NCBI RefSeq assembly: GCF_963664965.1
Contig: NZ_OY761823.1
Coordinates: forward strand, 3,056,001 to 3,120,000
Direction of reading: 5' to 3'
Length of the DNA: 64,000 nucleotides
Origin: an uncultured Pseudodesulfovibrio sp.
Lineage (GTDB): Bacteria; Desulfobacterota; Desulfovibrionia; Desulfovibrionales; Desulfovibrionaceae
Below, piece by piece: positions 17,836 to 25,611 of this stretch. The notes under the pieces are model-generated. The model ran no database searches. It was not told the DNA's origin and was given only the letters and a program-made list of their open reading frames with translations. Positions within the stretch are counted from its first letter, which is position 1. Every line of letters starts with the position of its first letter. The translations under genes and the position numbers were made by a program.

Positions 17836-18201
17836 TTGGGTAGGAAAAAGAAAAGACGGATTGTCCAACGGGAACCTGACGCGACTTTCTACAAGCCGCA
17901 GGGGATTCCCATGCGTAATCTGGAAGTAGCCACCCTGTCCTTCGAAGAACTTGAAGCCATCCGGCTCGCCGATGCCGAAGGTCTTTCGCAGGAAGAAGGG
18001 GCACAGGAAATGGGAGTGTCCCGCCCGACTTTCGGGCGTGTGCTCACAGCCGCAAGAAAAGTCGTGGCAGAGGCGCTCAACAAGGGCCTCGCCATTCGCA
18101 TCGAAGGAGGCCATTACACCATAGCCTCCGAGACGCCGCCCTGTAGAAAGCGACGCGGACGGGGGCGCGGCATGGCCGCCATGGCTCCCTGCGGCGAGTA
18201 G
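17836..18201 (+). CDS. DUF134 (UPF0251) DNA-binding protein
   Basis: About 121 residues. It starts GRKKKRRIVQREPDATFYKP, then MRNLEVATLSFEELEAIRLAD and a helix-turn-helix GLSQEEGAQEMGVSRPTFGRVL, the hallmark of the UPF0251 family, with a C-terminal GLAIRIEGGHY. I choose the TTG at 17836 because AGGGAG lies 8-15 bases upstream and the product then begins like other members. These proteins are found next to NifX/NifB-like metal-cofactor proteins and MinD-type ATPases in anaerobes, exactly as here, so it probably regulates the nine-gene cluster that follows. Confidence 0.88.
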   Translation: MGRKKKRRIVQREPDATFYKPQGIPMRNLEVATLSFEELEAIRLADAEGLSQEEGAQEMGVSRPTFGRVLTAARKVVAEALNKGLAIRIEGGHYTIASETPPCRKRRGRGRGMAAMAPCGE

Positions 18202-18253
18202 CGAAACAGCACTGACACCCACATTACAACACGTCACATTACAATAAAGAGGC

Positions 18254-18631
18254 ATGACAATGACCAAAGTTGCAGTAACCACAGACGGCCCGACCCTTGA
18301 CCACAAAGTAGACCCCCGCTTCGGACGTTGCGCCGGATTCGCCATTGTGGATACCGAGACCATGGAACTCACCTACGTTGACAACGGCGGTTCGCAGGCC
18401 ATGGCACAGGGAGCCGGCATTCAGGCTGCCGAAAACGTGGCCAACGCAGGCGGCACCGTCCTCATGAGCGGCTACGTCGGCCCCAAGGCCTTTGACGCAC
18501 TCACCGCCGCAGGCATCCAGATCATTCAGGATGTTGACGGCATGACCGTGGGCGAAGCAGTTGAAAAATTCAAGAACGGCGAAGTCACAGTCGCCGAGGG
18601 CGCAAACACGACGGGCGGAGGCCCCAAGTGA
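18254..18631 (+). CDS. NifX/NifB-C-like iron-molybdenum cofactor-binding protein (ORP-like)
   Basis: A 125-residue protein of the dinitrogenase iron-molybdenum cofactor family: KVAVTTDGPTLDHKVDPRFGRCAGFAIVD, then GAGIQAAENVANAGGTVLMSGYVGPKAFDAL and GMTVGEAVEKF. The family includes NifX, the NifB C-terminal domain and the orange protein (ORP) of Desulfovibrio that carries a Mo-Cu cluster. No nitrogenase genes are visible, so an ORP-like or Fe-S-related role is more likely than nitrogen fixation. Its stop overlaps the start of the first ferredoxin-ATPase by 4 bases. Confidence 0.85.
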   Translation: MTMTKVAVTTDGPTLDHKVDPRFGRCAGFAIVDTETMELTYVDNGGSQAMAQGAGIQAAENVANAGGTVLMSGYVGPKAFDALTAAGIQIIQDVDGMTVGEAVEKFKNGEVTVAEGANTTGGGPK

Positions 18632-19497
18632 TCTACGCCATAGCGAGCGGAAAAGGCGGCACGGGCAAGACCACCGTGTCCGCCTCGCTGGTGTCCCTCT
18701 GGGATCGCCCGGTCACAGCGGTGGACCTCGACGTCGAGGAGCCCAACCTGCACCTGTTCCTGAAACCGGAACTGGACGTGACCGAAAAGGCCTATATGGA
18801 GATCCCGGTAGCGGACGAGGACAAATGCACCAAGTGCCGTGCCTGTGCCGATATCTGCCAGTACAAGGCAATTACCGTCATGGCCGACACCCTGCTCATC
18901 TTCCCGGAAATGTGCCACGGATGCGGCGGCTGTCTTGCCGTCTGTCCGGAAGGCGTACTCACCCCCGGCAAACGGGAACTCGGTGAAATCCTTCGCGGAA
19001 AATCCGGAGACAAGGACTTCGTCATGGGCCGACTGCGTATTGGCGAAGCAATGAGCCCGCCGCTCATGGAACAGATCAAACACCAATACATGCGCCCCGA
19101 CGCCGAAACCGACATCGTGGTCGATGCCCCTCCGGGCGTCAGTTGTCCGGCTGTCAGCGCGGTCATCGATACGGATTGTATCGTGCTTGTCACCGAGCCG
19201 ACCCCCTTCGGTTTCCATGATTTCAAACTGGCATGGGAAGCGTTCTCCCCGTTCGGCAAACCCATGGGCGCGGTCATCAACCGTGCCGGAATGGGCGACG
19301 ACTCGGTGCAGAAATTCTGCAAGGAAAAGAATATCCCCATTTGGGCGGAAATCCCCTATGACCGGGCCATTGCCGAAGCCTACTCACACGGCAAGGTCAT
19401 CGCCGAAGCCCTCGAACCGCTGCGCGACACGTTCCACGAACTCCGTCGCAACATGCAGCAGGCTGCCGAGGCGGCACGGGAGGTGTCCCATGCATGA
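18628..19497 (+). CDS. MinD/Mrp-type ATPase with inserted 2[4Fe-4S] ferredoxin domain (first copy)
   Basis: A 289-residue protein with a deviant Walker A motif (ASGKGGTGKTT, 6-16) and a ferredoxin-like insertion with two CxxCxxCxxxC motifs: CTKCRACADIC and CHGCGGCLAVC. The ATPase half resumes with DIVVDAPPGVSCPAVSAV. This domain arrangement occurs in anaerobes, often as two adjacent copies, and in Desulfovibrio in the ORP operons. A role in ATP-driven Fe-S or metal-cluster transfer is likely by analogy with Mrp/NBP35. It begins with GTG inside the preceding stop (GTGA) and overlaps the second copy by 8 bases. Confidence 0.92.
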   Translation: MIYAIASGKGGTGKTTVSASLVSLWDRPVTAVDLDVEEPNLHLFLKPELDVTEKAYMEIPVADEDKCTKCRACADICQYKAITVMADTLLIFPEMCHGCGGCLAVCPEGVLTPGKRELGEILRGKSGDKDFVMGRLRIGEAMSPPLMEQIKHQYMRPDAETDIVVDAPPGVSCPAVSAVIDTDCIVLVTEPTPFGFHDFKLAWEAFSPFGKPMGAVINRAGMGDDSVQKFCKEKNIPIWAEIPYDRAIAEAYSHGKVIAEALEPLRDTFHELRRNMQQAAEAAREVSHA

Positions 19498-20365
19498 GAT
19501 AGTCATCATCAGCGGTAAAGGCGGCGCGGGCAAGACGTCCATAACCGGTGCTTTCGCCCATCTGGCCGAAAAGGCCATCCTCTGCGATCTCGACGTTGAC
19601 GCACCGGACCTGCACCTGCTCCTTGCCCCCAAACACACCTCGGAAGAGGAATTCCGGTCAGGCAACGAAGCCGTCATTGATCCGGAGCGCTGCACACAGT
19701 GCGGCGAGTGCATGGAACGCTGCCGTTTTGACGCAATCGGCGAAGAAGACGGCCAATACACCGTGCTCCCCTTCCGCTGTGAAGGCTGCAAGGTCTGTGT
19801 CGAATTCTGTCCGGCGGACGCCATCGACTTTCCCCCGCGCCACTGCGGCGAATGGTACGTGTCCGACACCCGTTTCGGGACCATGGTTCACGCCCAGCTC
19901 TTTCCGGGAGAAGAAAACTCCGGCCGACTGGTCACCCTTCTGAAACAACAGGCTCGGGAAATGGCTGAGGATCAAGGACTGGAGCTTGTCCTGTGCGACG
20001 GCGCACCGGGCATCGGCTGCCCTGTCATCAGTTCCCTTGCCGGAACCGACCTCGCCGTGATCGTCACGGAACCGACCCCTTCGGGCATGCACGACATGGA
20101 ACGGGTGGCCGAACTTTGCACCGGCTTCCGAACCAAGGTCGCGGTCATCATCAACAAATGGGACATCAATCCCGGCATGGCCGATACAATCGAAACTTTC
20201 TGCAAGGACAAAGGGTATACGGTCATCTGCCGCGTTCCCCATGACCGCGCAGTCACAGACGCCATGGTCAACCGTCAGGTACTGACGGAATACGACGACG
20301 GCGAGCTGGCAAACACGCTGAAATCAGCATGGGCGACCACGTTGTCCCTGCTGGAAGATAAATAG
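19490..20365 (+). CDS. MinD/Mrp-type ATPase with inserted 2[4Fe-4S] ferredoxin domain (second copy)
   Basis: A 291-residue paralogue of the previous gene, with Walker A ISGKGGAGKTS and ferredoxin motifs CTQCGECMERC and CEGCKVCVEFC, then LVLCDGAPGIGCPVISSLAG. The true start is the ATG at 19490, inside the end of the first copy; the frame is open further upstream but that region is the first gene read out of frame. GGAGGTG supports this start. The pair probably forms a heterodimer that loads or moves metal clusters for the NifX-like and NifU-like partners encoded alongside. Confidence 0.92.
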   Translation: MHEIVIISGKGGAGKTSITGAFAHLAEKAILCDLDVDAPDLHLLLAPKHTSEEEFRSGNEAVIDPERCTQCGECMERCRFDAIGEEDGQYTVLPFRCEGCKVCVEFCPADAIDFPPRHCGEWYVSDTRFGTMVHAQLFPGEENSGRLVTLLKQQAREMAEDQGLELVLCDGAPGIGCPVISSLAGTDLAVIVTEPTPSGMHDMERVAELCTGFRTKVAVIINKWDINPGMADTIETFCKDKGYTVICRVPHDRAVTDAMVNRQVLTEYDDGELANTLKSAWATTLSLLEDK

Positions 20366-20425
20366 GAAATTCCGGACAGCGGATGTCCGAATGCAGGCAA
20401 TAACAATTTAAGGAGAAGTATTGAT

Positions 20426-20803
20426 ATGAGTACTCTTGTAGCAGTTCCCTCTGCACAGCCCGGTGGTCTCGAAGCCACCATTGACGCACATTTCGGCCAC
20501 TGCGGCCTGTACACCCTCGTCGAAATCGACAACGGCGAAGTCAAAAACGTCACCACCGTCCCCAGCTGCCCGCACGAACAGGGTGGCTGCATGGCTCCGG
20601 TCCAGTACCTTGCCGACAACAACGTCACCGCCCTCATCTCCGGCGGCATGGGCATGCGCCCGCTCATGGGATTCAATCAGGTCGGCATCAAGGTCTACCA
20701 TGGCAGCGGCGCTCCTTCCGTCGGTGTTGCCATTGAGGCTTTTCTCCACGACAGCCTGCCCGTGTTCAGCCAGGAACACACCTGCGGCGGCGGTCGAGGC
20801 TAA
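20426..20803 (+). CDS. NifX-like cofactor-binding protein (second copy)
   Basis: A 125-residue second member of the iron-molybdenum cofactor family, with STLVAVPSAQPGGLEATIDAHFGHCGLYTLVEI and ALISGGMGMRPLMGFNQVGIKVYHG. It has extra potential metal ligands compared with the first copy: CPHEQGGC in the middle and HTCGGG at the C-terminus. The two copies flank the paired ATPases, which suggests each works with one of them. AAGGAG lies upstream of the ATG. Confidence 0.85.
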   Translation: MSTLVAVPSAQPGGLEATIDAHFGHCGLYTLVEIDNGEVKNVTTVPSCPHEQGGCMAPVQYLADNNVTALISGGMGMRPLMGFNQVGIKVYHGSGAPSVGVAIEAFLHDSLPVFSQEHTCGGGRG

Positions 20804-20977
20804 CATTCTTGAGCAGGGGCAGTCGCCGGACTGTAGCACTGTCGATTTCCCAACAGATCGACGGGGCCGCATCCATGGTCGGGAATTCGCTGTTATACGG
20901 TTCGGCGGATGTTCCGGTTTGACTGCCTTTGCCCATGCCCGCCAGACGGGCCAACTTTTTGATGTGAAAGAAAGACA

Positions 20978-21385
20978 ATGAGCTCAAAAGACACTCCGCC
21001 CGAAGGTGTGAGTGAGCGGTTTCTTCATTACATGCAGAATCCGCTCAATATCGGAAAAATGCCTGATCCCAGCGGCAAAGCCCGTATGACCGGGCAGTGC
21101 GGCGACAGTATCGGTGTTCACGTATCCATTGAAAACGAGGTCCTTGAAAAGATCTGGGTCCAGCCTGACGGCTGTGCCTATACGCTTGTCTGTGCCGAAG
21201 CCATGAGCCGTCTGGCTCAGGGGCTGACCGTGGAAAAGGCGTTGGAACTGGAACCCGAAGACATCGCCAAGGAGGTCGGCGGCCTGCCCGAAGACCACCT
21301 GCACTGCGCCCGCCTCGCCCTGAATTCTCTCGGTGAAGCCGTGGCCGACTGTTATGCGGAACTGCGCGCCAAGGAACAAAAGTAA
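20978..21385 (+). CDS. NifU/IscU-like iron-sulfur scaffold protein
   Basis: A 135-residue protein of the NifU N-terminal (IscU) type. Three cysteines lie at the positions expected for the scaffold site: GQCGDS, DGCAYTL and DHLHCARLAL. The N-terminal HYMQNPLNIGKMPDPSGKARM resembles the usual NP-x-N-x-G-x-x-x-x-P-x-G signature. It probably assembles Fe-S clusters for the ATPases of this operon. A 174-base gap separates it from the NifX-like gene; I see no gene there. Confidence 0.9.
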   Translation: MSSKDTPPEGVSERFLHYMQNPLNIGKMPDPSGKARMTGQCGDSIGVHVSIENEVLEKIWVQPDGCAYTLVCAEAMSRLAQGLTVEKALELEPEDIAKEVGGLPEDHLHCARLALNSLGEAVADCYAELRAKEQK

Positions 21386-21395
21386 GGAATACCGG

Positions 21396-21650
21396 ATGCC
21401 GATTTATGAAATCCTCTGCAACGACTGCGGGTTCGAAGGTGAAACAGTCGTTCTGAGCAGCAACGCCGACATCGTCTGTCCAGAGTGTGAAAGCACGGAT
21501 ACACAGCGCGTCATGTCGGCCACCAGCTCCATGACCGGCAAAAGCGGACCGAGCATGCCCGGTCCGGGCGACACAGGCTGCTGCGGGTCAACGCCCGGTC
21601 ACAGCGGTTGCGCCGGTCCCGGCTCCTGCTGCGGGAAAAATCTGGGCTAG
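21396..21650 (+). CDS. FmdB-type zinc-ribbon protein
   Basis: An 84-residue protein starting MPIYEILCNDCGFEGE, with CxxC pairs CNDC and CPEC forming a zinc ribbon as in FmdB-family regulatory proteins. The C-terminal half is rich in Gly, Ser and Pro and holds five more cysteines (GCCG, GCAG, SCCGK), which may bind metal. The ATG at 21396 follows the NifU-like stop by 10 bases; an in-frame ATG further upstream lies inside the previous gene. Confidence 0.85.
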   Translation: MPIYEILCNDCGFEGETVVLSSNADIVCPECESTDTQRVMSATSSMTGKSGPSMPGPGDTGCCGSTPGHSGCAGPGSCCGKNLG

Positions 21651-21691
21651 AGGCGACGCCTCCGCCCGAACAACATAGCTCTGGAGAACAT

Positions 21692-22054
21692 ATGCATATC
21701 GTTGTTGCGACAACACGGGCCAGCGAACTCGAAAACTTCCTCGCCCCACTGAAAGAACTCCCCGAGGCCGAGCTGCTCCTCGTGGAAAACGGTGCCGACA
21801 CGCTGGCAAAGGTCAAGGACCTTGCCCCGAAATTCGTCATCGTGGATGAGAACCTGTCTGATTTCGAGCCGCTGCCGCTCGTGACCGAAATCATGAAAAT
21901 CAACGCCATGGTCAATACCGCCGTATTCAGCTCCATGAGCGACAAGGATTTCCATGATTACAGCGAAGGTCTCGGCGTACTCGCCCCGATCGTCCCGGCT
22001 GCCGGAAAAGAAGACGGCATAAAGCTCAAGGAACTGTTTGCGCGATTCATGTAG
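21692..22054 (+). CDS. Receiver-like domain protein
   Basis: About 120 residues with the alternating strand-helix pattern of a CheY-like receiver: MHIVVATTRASELENFLAPL, LLLVENGADTLAKVKDLAPKFVIVDENL, then VNTAVFSSMSDKDFHDYSEGLGVLAPI. The aspartate of VIVDENL could be the phospho-acceptor, but the N-terminal acidic pair and the conserved lysine of true response regulators are not evident, so it is probably a pseudo-receiver acting in protein interaction. The start at 21692 is preceded by TGGAGA. Confidence 0.65.
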   Translation: MHIVVATTRASELENFLAPLKELPEAELLLVENGADTLAKVKDLAPKFVIVDENLSDFEPLPLVTEIMKINAMVNTAVFSSMSDKDFHDYSEGLGVLAPIVPAAGKEDGIKLKELFARFM

Positions 22055-22110
22055 GGAGAAAGTGTTTCCCCTTCTGCTTTTCGATACGATTCACCAACAG
22101 GGAGAATGAC

Positions 22111-22476
22111 ATGGAAAAGATTCTGATTGTCGGCTGCAAAAACACCATGGACGACGTCTGCATCGGCTGTTCGCGATGTATGGTCGCCTTCAACCGCAGG
22201 GAAGGCGCATTTGAGCGCTACAAGGACGTGGACGCCGAACTCATCGGCATCCTGAACTGCGGCGGCTGTCCGGGTGTCAGCATCATCACCCGCCTGATAC
22301 AGGTCAAATTGTGGAATACACCGCTCAACGAGCAGCCCACCAAGATCCACATCGGCCCCTGTCTGGCAGACCACTGCCAGTACTATGACGACGTGGTCAC
22401 CAAAATTCAGGTCAAAGCGGGAATCGAAGTCGTTGAGGGCACACACTCCTACATGCCACCGAAAGTATTCGCATAG
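22111..22476 (+). CDS. CGGC-domain protein
   Basis: A 121-residue cysteine-rich protein: CKNTMDDVCIGCSRCMVAFNRREGAF, then GILNCGGCPGVSIITRLIQVK and IHIGPCLADHC. The NCGGCPG centre identifies the CGGC domain family, presumed metal- or cluster-binding proteins of unknown function common in anaerobes. It closes the DUF134-NifX-ATPase cluster and is followed by a terminator. Confidence 0.85.
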   Translation: MEKILIVGCKNTMDDVCIGCSRCMVAFNRREGAFERYKDVDAELIGILNCGGCPGVSIITRLIQVKLWNTPLNEQPTKIHIGPCLADHCQYYDDVVTKIQVKAGIEVVEGTHSYMPPKVFA

Positions 22477-22494
22477 TTTTTTAACTGACAAAAC

Positions 22495-22529
22495 AAGCCC
22501 CCTCGCGACCAAACGACGCAAGGGGGCTT
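22495..22529 (+). terminator. Terminator of the cofactor cluster
   Basis: AAGCCCCCT (22495-22503) pairs with AGGGGGCTT (22521-22529), followed by TCTGTTA. The next gene on the opposite strand ends 22 bases later, so it may act in both directions. Confidence 0.75.
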
Positions 22530-22551
22530 TCTGTTATCCACAATCTGCGAA

Positions 22552-23166
22552 TTAACGAGTAATTTCATCCACCTGCGGAAATGAATCCATATTCGGATTT
22601 ATGGCCTTGCCGAGCCACGCGATGGTTTCGCCAAGATTTTTCATGTTGGTCAAACCTTCCGCGTCCTCCAGCACATCTCCCTTGTCCATCCCCCTGCCGA
22701 GATTCCAGTAAGTCGACCCCGGCACGATCATCTGAGACATCTGGTACATGTGATTGATGGTGTCGAATACGTTGATTGCACCGCCTCGACGCACGGCCAC
22801 GACAGCTGCGCCGATCTTGCCCGCGAACTGACGGCCATTGGCCAAGGCCACCATGCCGGAACGGTCCAGCAGCGCCTTGATCTCTGCACTGACCGACGCG
22901 AAATACGTGGGGGAACCGATGACAATGGCATCCGCCCTGACCATCTTCTCGAAAAGGCCGTTGAACTTGTCGTTGTCCACGACACATTTCATATCCTTGT
23001 TTTCCCAGCATTTCATGCAGGCCATGCAGCCACGGATATTCTTGCCGCCAAGCTGATACAATTCAGTCTCCCAGCCAGCGCTCTCAAGCGGTTTGAGGAC
23101 GTGCTGGAGCATGGTGTCGGTATTGCCGCCCTTGCGCGGGCTGCCGTTAATAGCGAGTACATACAT
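22552..23166 (-). CDS. Iron-sulfur flavoprotein (flavodoxin/NADPH-dependent FMN reductase fold)
   Basis: A 204-residue protein with the FMN-binding start VLAINGSPRKGGNTDTML and SPTYFASVSAEIKALLDRS. Between the first strands lies a cysteine cluster CMACMKCWENKDMKC (Cys47, 50, 53, 61), the compact [4Fe-4S] motif of the Isf family found in methanogens and sulfate reducers. It probably transfers electrons from ferredoxin to oxygen, peroxide or another acceptor. The ATG at 23166 is preceded by AAGGAG. Confidence 0.88.
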   Translation of the reverse strand: MYVLAINGSPRKGGNTDTMLQHVLKPLESAGWETELYQLGGKNIRGCMACMKCWENKDMKCVVDNDKFNGLFEKMVRADAIVIGSPTYFASVSAEIKALLDRSGMVALANGRQFAGKIGAAVVAVRRGGAINVFDTINHMYQMSQMIVPGSTYWNLGRGMDKGDVLEDAEGLTNMKNLGETIAWLGKAINPNMDSFPQVDEITR

Positions 23167-23475
23167 AAAAAATCTCCTTAGATAGAACCGTTGTTGCATC
23201 GTCAAACAAAATGCTTATTCTCTCAGATAGACTCGGGAGTAATATGAACACTTCATATGATTAGCACAAGTACGCACTTAAAAGTTCTATAGTTACCCAA
23301 AGTATACCACGAGAAAAAGCCCATTAAACATATGTTTTATCATTTGATCCCCAATCGGTTTCCCTTGACAAGACCTCACGGATGAGCAAAATGGGACTTG
23401 CACAAAGAACGAATAGTTATCACCAACACCCCAACGTGTTGAAATATTTTATCTTGGGAGATTCTCTCCACCAAT
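23167..23475. other. Divergent intergenic region between flavoprotein and PHP genes
   Basis: About 310 AT-rich bases. A TTGACA at 23365-23370 followed 17 bases later by AAAATG is a weak plus-strand promoter candidate. No gene is seen. Confidence 0.35.
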
Positions 23476-24360
23476 ATGACTACTTTTGACCTGCATTTTC
23501 ACGCAAATATTCACCGTATGCCAGCCCTGAACAAGCGGCGCCGGCTCAAAAAGATCCGGCAGCACCTTGAAAAATCAGGACTCGATTATCTGGCGTCCAC
23601 CGAGCATTCCTACAAGAAACCGCTCGAAGCATACCAGCGTCTTGCCGATGCTACAGCCGACATCAAGACGACCATCATTCCCGGCGTCGAGGCAGTTTCC
23701 TCCGAAGGCATTGACATCATTTTCCTTTACCGGGATGAGGCCCACCTGAAACACGCTCTTGAGCAGTACTCGACACTCAACTGGACCATCCGCGACGTCG
23801 CCCGCATTTCCGAAGACACGGACGCCATCTCGATCATTCCGCATCCCTTCCACATAGGCCGGTCCTCAGCAGGCAATATACTTTCCAGCAGAGCCTACAG
23901 ACAGTTGCTGAAAAAGGCCGACTACGTGGAAATCCACAACGGATCGGCCCTGACCATCGACGAACGCCTTTCCCACAGCGCAGCCAGACATCAGCTTCCC
24001 GGAACACAGGCGAAAATCGATCTAACCATCGACCTGCCACCGGAACGCCGCGGCACAGGACTCGGCTGGGCAGTCAGCAGCGATGCCCACTATCCCGGCG
24101 ACCAGTATATTGTCGGCGAAACCGATATCCCCATCCCCGATGGTATGGATGTTTTCGACTATCTGCAAAAAAGAATACGTTTCGCCCCCCATCTGCTTGC
24201 ACAACCCTCCACAGATAATATAGTAAACAACTTCAGGTTACTCAGAAGTTTTCAAGGCGTGCTCAAGGAAGGACTCATCAAGGAATTCCTCAAGACCAGA
24301 GGCCGCGCTCAGGCGCTCATGGCAGCATGCGTGTACTACGGATTTTACATACCGAAATAA
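23476..24360 (+). CDS. PHP-domain metal-dependent phosphoesterase
   Basis: A 294-residue protein with the metal-ligand motifs of the PHP superfamily: DLHFHAN (5-11), STEHSYK, PGVEAVS, IIPHPFHIG and SSDAHYPGD. The fold is a TIM-like barrel with a trinuclear metal site that hydrolyses phosphoesters. The extended C-terminus has a hydrophobic tail. The next gene, a CDP-alcohol phosphatidyltransferase, starts 15 bases later, so the pair may act on the same phospholipid headgroup pathway, the esterase removing a phosphate or processing a headgroup precursor; this is inference. Confidence 0.85.
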   Translation: MTTFDLHFHANIHRMPALNKRRRLKKIRQHLEKSGLDYLASTEHSYKKPLEAYQRLADATADIKTTIIPGVEAVSSEGIDIIFLYRDEAHLKHALEQYSTLNWTIRDVARISEDTDAISIIPHPFHIGRSSAGNILSSRAYRQLLKKADYVEIHNGSALTIDERLSHSAARHQLPGTQAKIDLTIDLPPERRGTGLGWAVSSDAHYPGDQYIVGETDIPIPDGMDVFDYLQKRIRFAPHLLAQPSTDNIVNNFRLLRSFQGVLKEGLIKEFLKTRGRAQALMAACVYYGFYIPK

Positions 24361-24375
24361 ACAGCAGCGAAACAG

Positions 24376-24990
24376 ATGGATTTCTTCAACAGCGACGAAC
24401 GGCCCACCCAAAAGCACTTCGCAGCCATGCGGGATCGTCTGTTCAGCCCTGTTGTCACCCTGCTCATCAAGAAAGGCATCACCCCCAATCAGATTTCCCT
24501 CACCGGCGTCATGTTCCTGATGCTCGTCTGTTTCATGCCGCCTTCACTGGCCATGGCCGCTACTGCCTGCATGGCCATGTATGTTCTTTGCGACGGTCTG
24601 GACGGCCCTCTCGCCCGCCAGACCAATCAGGTCCATGCAGGCGGATCACTTATCGACATCATCGCCGACCATCTCGGCATCGCCTTCCTGCCCGCCGCGG
24701 CCATCTACCATCTCGGCGCATGGGGTCCGGCCATGGTGCTCTTCGCCTCATCCTACCTCATCTTCATAGGCCTCACGGTCTACGCCAACGGCATGAAGAT
24801 CCCCCTGCGTAAATTCATTCGCTCGAAATACCTCTTCTTCCTGCTCTATCTCGGCTCCCTGTTTACAGCCCAGGATCTTGTCACCTACTTCTGCGGCATC
24901 TTCTTCATTTACTACTCCGTTGAAATAATTGAGACACTTCGCCGCATTTACAGACACCACGCCATCCAGCACGCAGAACAGGAACAATAA
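24376..24990 (+). CDS. CDP-alcohol phosphatidyltransferase
   Basis: A 204-residue membrane protein of the CDP-OH-P transferase family. The signature is present as DGLDGPLARQTNQVHAG plus GSLIDIIADH, matching the D-x2-D-G-x2-A-R...G-x3-D-x3-D pattern that binds the CDP-linked lipid and catalytic metals. Four or five hydrophobic helices surround it. It transfers a phosphatidyl group to an alcohol acceptor or the reverse; the acceptor is not predictable. It is probably cotranscribed with the PHP gene. Confidence 0.9.
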   Translation: MDFFNSDERPTQKHFAAMRDRLFSPVVTLLIKKGITPNQISLTGVMFLMLVCFMPPSLAMAATACMAMYVLCDGLDGPLARQTNQVHAGGSLIDIIADHLGIAFLPAAAIYHLGAWGPAMVLFASSYLIFIGLTVYANGMKIPLRKFIRSKYLFFLLYLGSLFTAQDLVTYFCGIFFIYYSVEIIETLRRIYRHHAIQHAEQEQ

Positions 24991-25231
24991 CAGTCGTCAT
25001 TTTCCTCTTTTTTGCATTTGTTTCCTTTCCGCCTTTTCGCCACTTCATATTCGCCCAAAAACAAGACGAGCAAGCCGTACAAAAAACTGTACCGTCTCAA
25101 ACCGTTTCTTCCGGTGGTTCAAATTTTTCTACCAACCGCAGTTTGATGCGGCTTTTCTGACAACAACAAAAAATACCTGCAACCACCTACAAAAACAGTA
25201 TTTTATTTTTATTCAGCTTCTCCTAAAAAGG

Positions 25232-25248
25232 TTGGCACACGGGTTGCT
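25232..25248 (+). promoter_or_regulatory. Sigma-54 (-24/-12) promoter
   Basis: TTGGCACACGGGTTGCT matches the sigma-54 consensus TGGCAC-N5-TTGCW perfectly, with GG and GC correctly spaced. The next plus-strand feature is a short stretch ending in a strong terminator, not an ORF. The roughly 240 bases upstream are AT-rich with short inverted repeats that could bind an enhancer protein. Confidence 0.75.
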
Positions 25249-25258
25249 ATAAACAAAG

Positions 25259-25333
25259 CATCATTCTTCCTTTATTTTGCACAACGAGAATCACAGGCTT
25301 CTTTGGACGGTCCAAAGAAGCCTTCTCGTTTTT
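25259..25333 (+). ncRNA. Predicted sigma-54-dependent small RNA
   Basis: Starting about 12 bases after the -12 element, this stretch of about 75 nt begins with a pyrimidine-rich, unstructured part (ATTCTTCCTTTATTTTGC) and ends in a very stable hairpin: AGGCTTCTTTGGAC (25295-25308) pairs with 25310-25323, flanked by a further CGAGAA/TTCTCG pairing, then TTTTT. There is no ORF with a ribosome-binding site. The layout of promoter, short single-stranded seed-like region and terminator is that of a trans-acting regulatory RNA. Not matched to any known RNA family. Confidence 0.6.
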
Positions 25334-25355
25334 GGCGGGATGGACGGGTGATCGC

Positions 25356-25439
25356 GGCGTTGCTGCGAACATGACAGACCCTTGCGTATTGGAATACGCG
25401 GCGGCCCTGTCATATTCTTGCGCCTTGCGCTCACCCGCC
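25356..25439. repeat. 84-bp intergenic palindromic repeat, copy 1
   Basis: This unit and that at 25508-25591 are nearly identical (GGCGTTGCTGCGAA...CTTGCGCTCACCCGCC, about 8 differences in 84). At the centre is the palindrome GCGTATTGGAATACGC, with GACAG and CTGTC further out, and copy 1 is flanked by TTTTTGGCGGGA and its complement TCCCGCCAAAAA. The whole can fold as one long imperfect hairpin, as MITE- or REP-like elements do. It carries no gene; reading frames across it are artefacts. Confidence 0.85.
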
Positions 25440-25507
25440 CCTCCCGCCAAAAAACATCTCCGCTCTGAAAGATATGGGAAAAGACAAAAGGCAATGCCAA
25501 GGTATCC

Positions 25508-25591
25508 GGCGTTGCTGCGAAAATAGCAGACCCTTGCGTATTGGAATACACGGCGGCCCTGTCGTGTTCTTGCGCCTTGCGCTCACCCGCC
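25508..25591. repeat. 84-bp intergenic palindromic repeat, copy 2
   Basis: The second copy begins 152 bases after the first, in the same orientation, and ends 20 bases before the stop of the minus-strand hydrolase gene. The central palindrome has one change (ATACAC instead of ATACGC). It lacks the outer TTTTTGGCGGGA arms of copy 1. Confidence 0.85.
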
Positions 25592-25611
25592 TGCTAAAAA
25601 AATGAAAACGT

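Noticed and set aside
17836..22476. A nitrogen-fixation cluster
   Set aside because: NifX-like and NifU-like proteins are present but there is no nifHDK, nifE, nifN or full nifB; an ORP-like role fits better.
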